Assembly: GCA_031289875.1 (NCBI GenBank)
Contig: JAITOO010000137.1
Span: 1 to 8,957 of the forward strand
From: Flavobacteriaceae bacterium
GTDB taxonomy: Bacteria > Bacteroidota > Bacteroidia > Flavobacteriales > Weeksellaceae
Direction: 5' to 3'
DNA length: 8,957 nucleotides
Shown piece by piece: positions 7,937 through 8,957 of this stretch (position 1 is its first letter; each line of letters starts with the position of its first letter). A program made the translations under genes and the position numbers. The notes beneath the pieces were generated by a model. That model was not told the origin of the DNA, did not search any database, and saw only the letters and a program-made list of their open reading frames with translations.

Positions 7937-8072
7937 GGGGTTGGTAATTATCCATAGAAAATCAAAATCTTTTAAGTTTGATTATCTGTAAGTTAACATC
8001 TATGCTTCTCTGTAAATTTACCAATTCCATTTATTATTATAGAAAGGCAGAACCGAAAAGTTCTGTCTTTTT
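7937..8072 (+). ncRNA. Candidate small structured RNA ending in an intrinsic terminator
   Basis: A nested set of helices can be drawn on the plus strand: P1 7937-7947 with 8018-8028 (11 pairs, two G-U); P2 7953-7958 with 7999-8004 (6 pairs); P3 7960-7966 with 7977-7983 (7 pairs); then the terminator hairpin. G-U pairs in P1 and in the terminator would be A-C mismatches on the other strand, which favours plus-strand transcription. No coding gene lies upstream on this strand to need that terminator. Against it, no TAnnTTTG promoter sits just before 7937; the only exact match, TAAGTTTG at 7973-7980, lies inside P3 and would give a shorter transcript. No known RNA family is recognised, and 6S RNA seems too long to fit. 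Confidence 0.3.
8043..8072 (+). terminator. Rho-independent terminator, plus-strand
   Basis: An 11-pair stem (8043-8053 with 8060-8070, including one G-U pair at 8047/8066) closes a 6-base loop, CGAAAA. The 3' arm runs into five consecutive T (8068-8072). On the minus strand the wobble becomes a C-A mismatch and the tail is poor, so it should act mainly on plus-strand transcripts. The open question is which transcript: no plus-strand gene precedes it after etfA, over 1.5 kb away and across the whole convergent reductase gene. Confidence 0.6.
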
Positions 8073-8076
8073 ACTT

Positions 8077-8106
8077 TACTGTGTCTCTTGATACTGTGTC
8101 TCTTGG
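8077..8106. repeat. Two-copy tandem repeat with a 15-base period
   Basis: TACTGTGTCTCTTG occurs at 8077-8090 and again at 8092-8105; with the following base (A, then G) the period is 15. It begins five bases after the terminator T-run. It could be a binding site pair, a relic of a mobile element end, or replication slippage. Confidence 0.8.
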
Positions 8107-8232
8107 TCGTTTTTTGAACGGACGGCTGCTATGTCTTACAAATATTCTTCTTTTGGTTGTGTAAATAAGAGTATTTTAAGTGAAATTGCGGATAATAATT
8201 AAAATTTTTTAAAAAAATCAAAATATGACAAG

Positions 8233-8252
8233 ATTTAACAAAATTTAACAAA
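8233..8252. repeat. Two-copy tandem repeat with a 10-base period
   Basis: ATTTAACAAA is repeated exactly back to back in an A/T-rich stretch about 110 bases upstream of the -7 box at 8361. The 10-base period is close to one DNA helical turn, so both copies would face the same side of the helix. This may be a curved upstream region or a simple low-complexity repeat. Confidence 0.7.
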
Positions 8253-8360
8253 GTCTTCAATCTATTTGCCATAGAGCATTTTAGGCATTTCATCGGTTTA
8301 TGAAAAAAGAAATTAAACAAAAACATGTCAAAAATCATTTTTCATTCAAACATTCTTTGC

Positions 8361-8368
8361 TACTTTTG
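8361..8368 (+). promoter_or_regulatory. Putative -7 promoter element for the right-end ORFs
   Basis: TACTTTTG is an exact TAnnTTTG match, followed by GCACC, a context common around Bacteroidota promoters. Transcription would start near 8375. A -33 TTG or TTTG at the usual distance is not present, which lowers confidence. A transcript would carry about 165 bases of leader before the ATG at 8542 and about 380 before the ATG at 8757. Confidence 0.5.
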
Positions 8369-8374
8369 CACCGC

Positions 8375-8541
8375 AAAACAGTTAATTATAACTAAAAAGT
8401 ATATATTTCATTTATTTTATTAGTTTTTAAAATACATGTAAATTTACTTTAAAGCCTTTCTCCCCTAAACGGGATTATGGATGAAGCAGTAGCTTTATAA
8501 TTGCTTTTTGCATTAATTAACACTAAAAAATTATATAAAAT
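8375..8541 (+). promoter_or_regulatory. Long 5' leader with weak secondary structure
   Basis: If transcription starts near 8375, this leader first forms a small hairpin (AGTTA 8380-8384 with TAACT 8389-8393). A larger element follows: TAAAGC 8450-8455 pairs with GCTTTA 8492-8497 and encloses TCCC 8461-8464 pairing with GGGA 8471-8474. The stretch 8450-8510 is richer in G and C than its surroundings. I recognise no known riboswitch core in it. The pairing is short, so a regulatory role is only a possibility. Confidence 0.25.
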
Positions 8542-8760
8542 ATGCGTACATCTGCTATTTTATCAAGTACTTTATTGTCCTATTCGCCAATTGTAAAAAT
8601 CTTTACGGAACAAGAGTTTGTTACCGTTTCTTTAAAAAATTCTCCTTTTGAAAAAACAGAAGTAATGACACTCATCTGTCTTATCTGCAATGAATTAATA
8701 CACACTAAAAACTTTAAAATAAACACACTAATTAACTGTAACTTAAAAAAAACCTCATGA
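8542..8760 (+). CDS. Small ORF of 72 codons, doubtful, overlapping the next start
   Basis: The frame runs from ATG 8542 to TGA 8758-8760 and would encode 72 residues beginning MRTSAILSSTLLSYSPIV, with no family I recognise. Its first 40-45 codons have ordinary composition. The last 25 or so are very AT-rich and look like an untranslated leader read through by chance. Its TGA shares ATGA with the start of the downstream secreted-protein gene, an arrangement that often couples translation of the two. It might be a small leader peptide controlling the next gene, a decayed duplicate of that gene's start (both begin MRTS), or a meaningless open frame. No Shine-Dalgarno sequence precedes it; the TAATTAAC 20 bases ahead of its ATG also occurs 20 bases ahead of the next one. 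Confidence 0.3.
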   Translation: MRTSAILSSTLLSYSPIVKIFTEQEFVTVSLKNSPFEKTEVMTLICLICNELIHTKNFKINTLINCNLKKTS

Positions 8761-8957
8761 GAACAAGTATTTTTTTTATCATTGTATTCAGTATTCCTTT
8801 GGGAATATGGGGGTACCCACAAGGGCAGGTAAATGCCGCTTGGAAAGATTCCGATTCTTTAAGCAAAACATCGGAGAAAATTGCTGTTTCCGAAACTCCC
8901 GTAAGTTTGTCAGGAAATGACATGTCCGCCCCAAACAGCTACATTTATGACATAAAT
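8757..8957 (+). CDS. N-terminal fragment of a secreted or surface protein
   Basis: 67 codons are visible from ATG 8757; the frame is still open at the window edge, so the gene is truncated by the window, not broken. The product begins with a typical Sec signal peptide: Arg at residue 2, a hydrophobic core at about 5-18 (IFFIIVFSIPLGIW), and a plausible cleavage site near VNA at 25-27. The following residues 28-67 are polar, rich in Ser, Thr, Lys and Asp, as in the linker start of many exported Bacteroidota proteins. There is no lipobox cysteine, so it is unlikely to be a lipoprotein. No domain is reached and I cannot assign a function; an outer-membrane, periplasmic or type IX-secreted protein would all fit. 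Its ATG overlaps the stop of the preceding small ORF, and a long AT-rich leader from about 8375 may serve it. Confidence 0.65.
   Translation, partial: MRTSIFFIIVFSIPLGIWGYPQGQVNAAWKDSDSLSKTSEKIAVSETPVSLSGNDMSAPNSYIYDIN

Larger units (their letters stand above)
7881..8541. other. Long AT-rich intergenic region without a convincing protein gene
   Basis: About 660 bases separate the divergent reductase gene from the ORFs at the right end. The region holds the reductase promoter and palindrome (7900-7932), a possible structured RNA (7937-8072) with an intrinsic terminator, tandem repeats at 8077-8106 and 8233-8252, and a plus-strand -7 box at 8361-8368 with its leader. The stretch 8107-8360 shows nothing else I can name. 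A minus-strand frame at 8129-8338 is low-complexity and rich in Phe, Lys and Asn, and I do not regard it as a gene. Confidence 0.65.

Noticed and set aside
7937..8072. 6S RNA as the identity of the structured region
   Set aside because: A closing helix and rod-like fold recall 6S, but the structure before the terminator is only about 92 bases, about half the usual length, and the inner pairing is weak.
8129..8338. Minus-strand frame of 69 codons in the intergenic region
   Set aside because: Its composition is that of AT-rich spacer (Phe, Lys, Asn, Leu runs), no domain or signal is visible, it overlaps the tandem repeat at 8233, and no promoter faces it.
8450..8510. Riboswitch in the leader of the right-end ORFs
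   Set aside because: I looked for cobalamin, TPP, SAM, fluoride and preQ1 core sequences and found none; the pairings are only 4-6 bases long.
8580..8923. Two overlapping minus-strand frames opposite the right-end ORFs
   Set aside because: They lie antisense to a frame with a clear signal peptide and resemble no protein family; they are best explained as shadows.

Overview
The window looks like a Bacteroidota (Bacteroidetes) chromosome segment. Four things point that way. The DNA polymerase III alpha subunit carries a proofreading exonuclease fused to its N-terminus, as in many members of this phylum. The ETF alpha C-terminus has the residue pattern usual in the phylum. No start is preceded by a Shine-Dalgarno sequence; starts instead follow A-rich leaders. 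Several intergenic regions contain the phylum's -7 promoter element TAnnTTTG. Spacers are visibly more AT-rich than the genes. The species cannot be named from the sequence.

Layout: (1) 71-4438, minus strand: a large dnaE, replicative polymerase plus DEDDh exonuclease in one chain. (2) 4439-4763: divergent spacer with a -7 box almost touching the dnaE start. (3) 4764-6488, plus strand: the etfB-etfA operon, both subunits of the electron transfer flavoprotein. (4) 6546-7880, minus strand: class II HMG-CoA reductase, convergent with etfA and driven by a well-formed Bacteroidota promoter at 7900-7929 that overlaps a perfect palindrome. (5) 7881-8541: about 660 bases with no convincing gene, holding a plus-strand intrinsic terminator, a possible small structured RNA that would end at it, two short tandem repeats, and a second TAnnTTTG promoter followed by a long leader. 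(6) 8542-8760: a doubtful 72-codon ORF whose stop overlaps (ATGA) the start of (7) a secreted-protein gene at 8757 that runs off the window.

The annotated genes are mostly housekeeping: replication, flavin electron transfer from acyl-CoA or similar dehydrogenases, and mevalonate metabolism. They do not form one pathway. No mobile element, CRISPR array, tRNA or rRNA is visible, and I see no clear novel multigene system. The parts that most merit a second look are the intergenic region 7900-8110, the 8361-8957 region, and the degenerate PHP site in DnaE.
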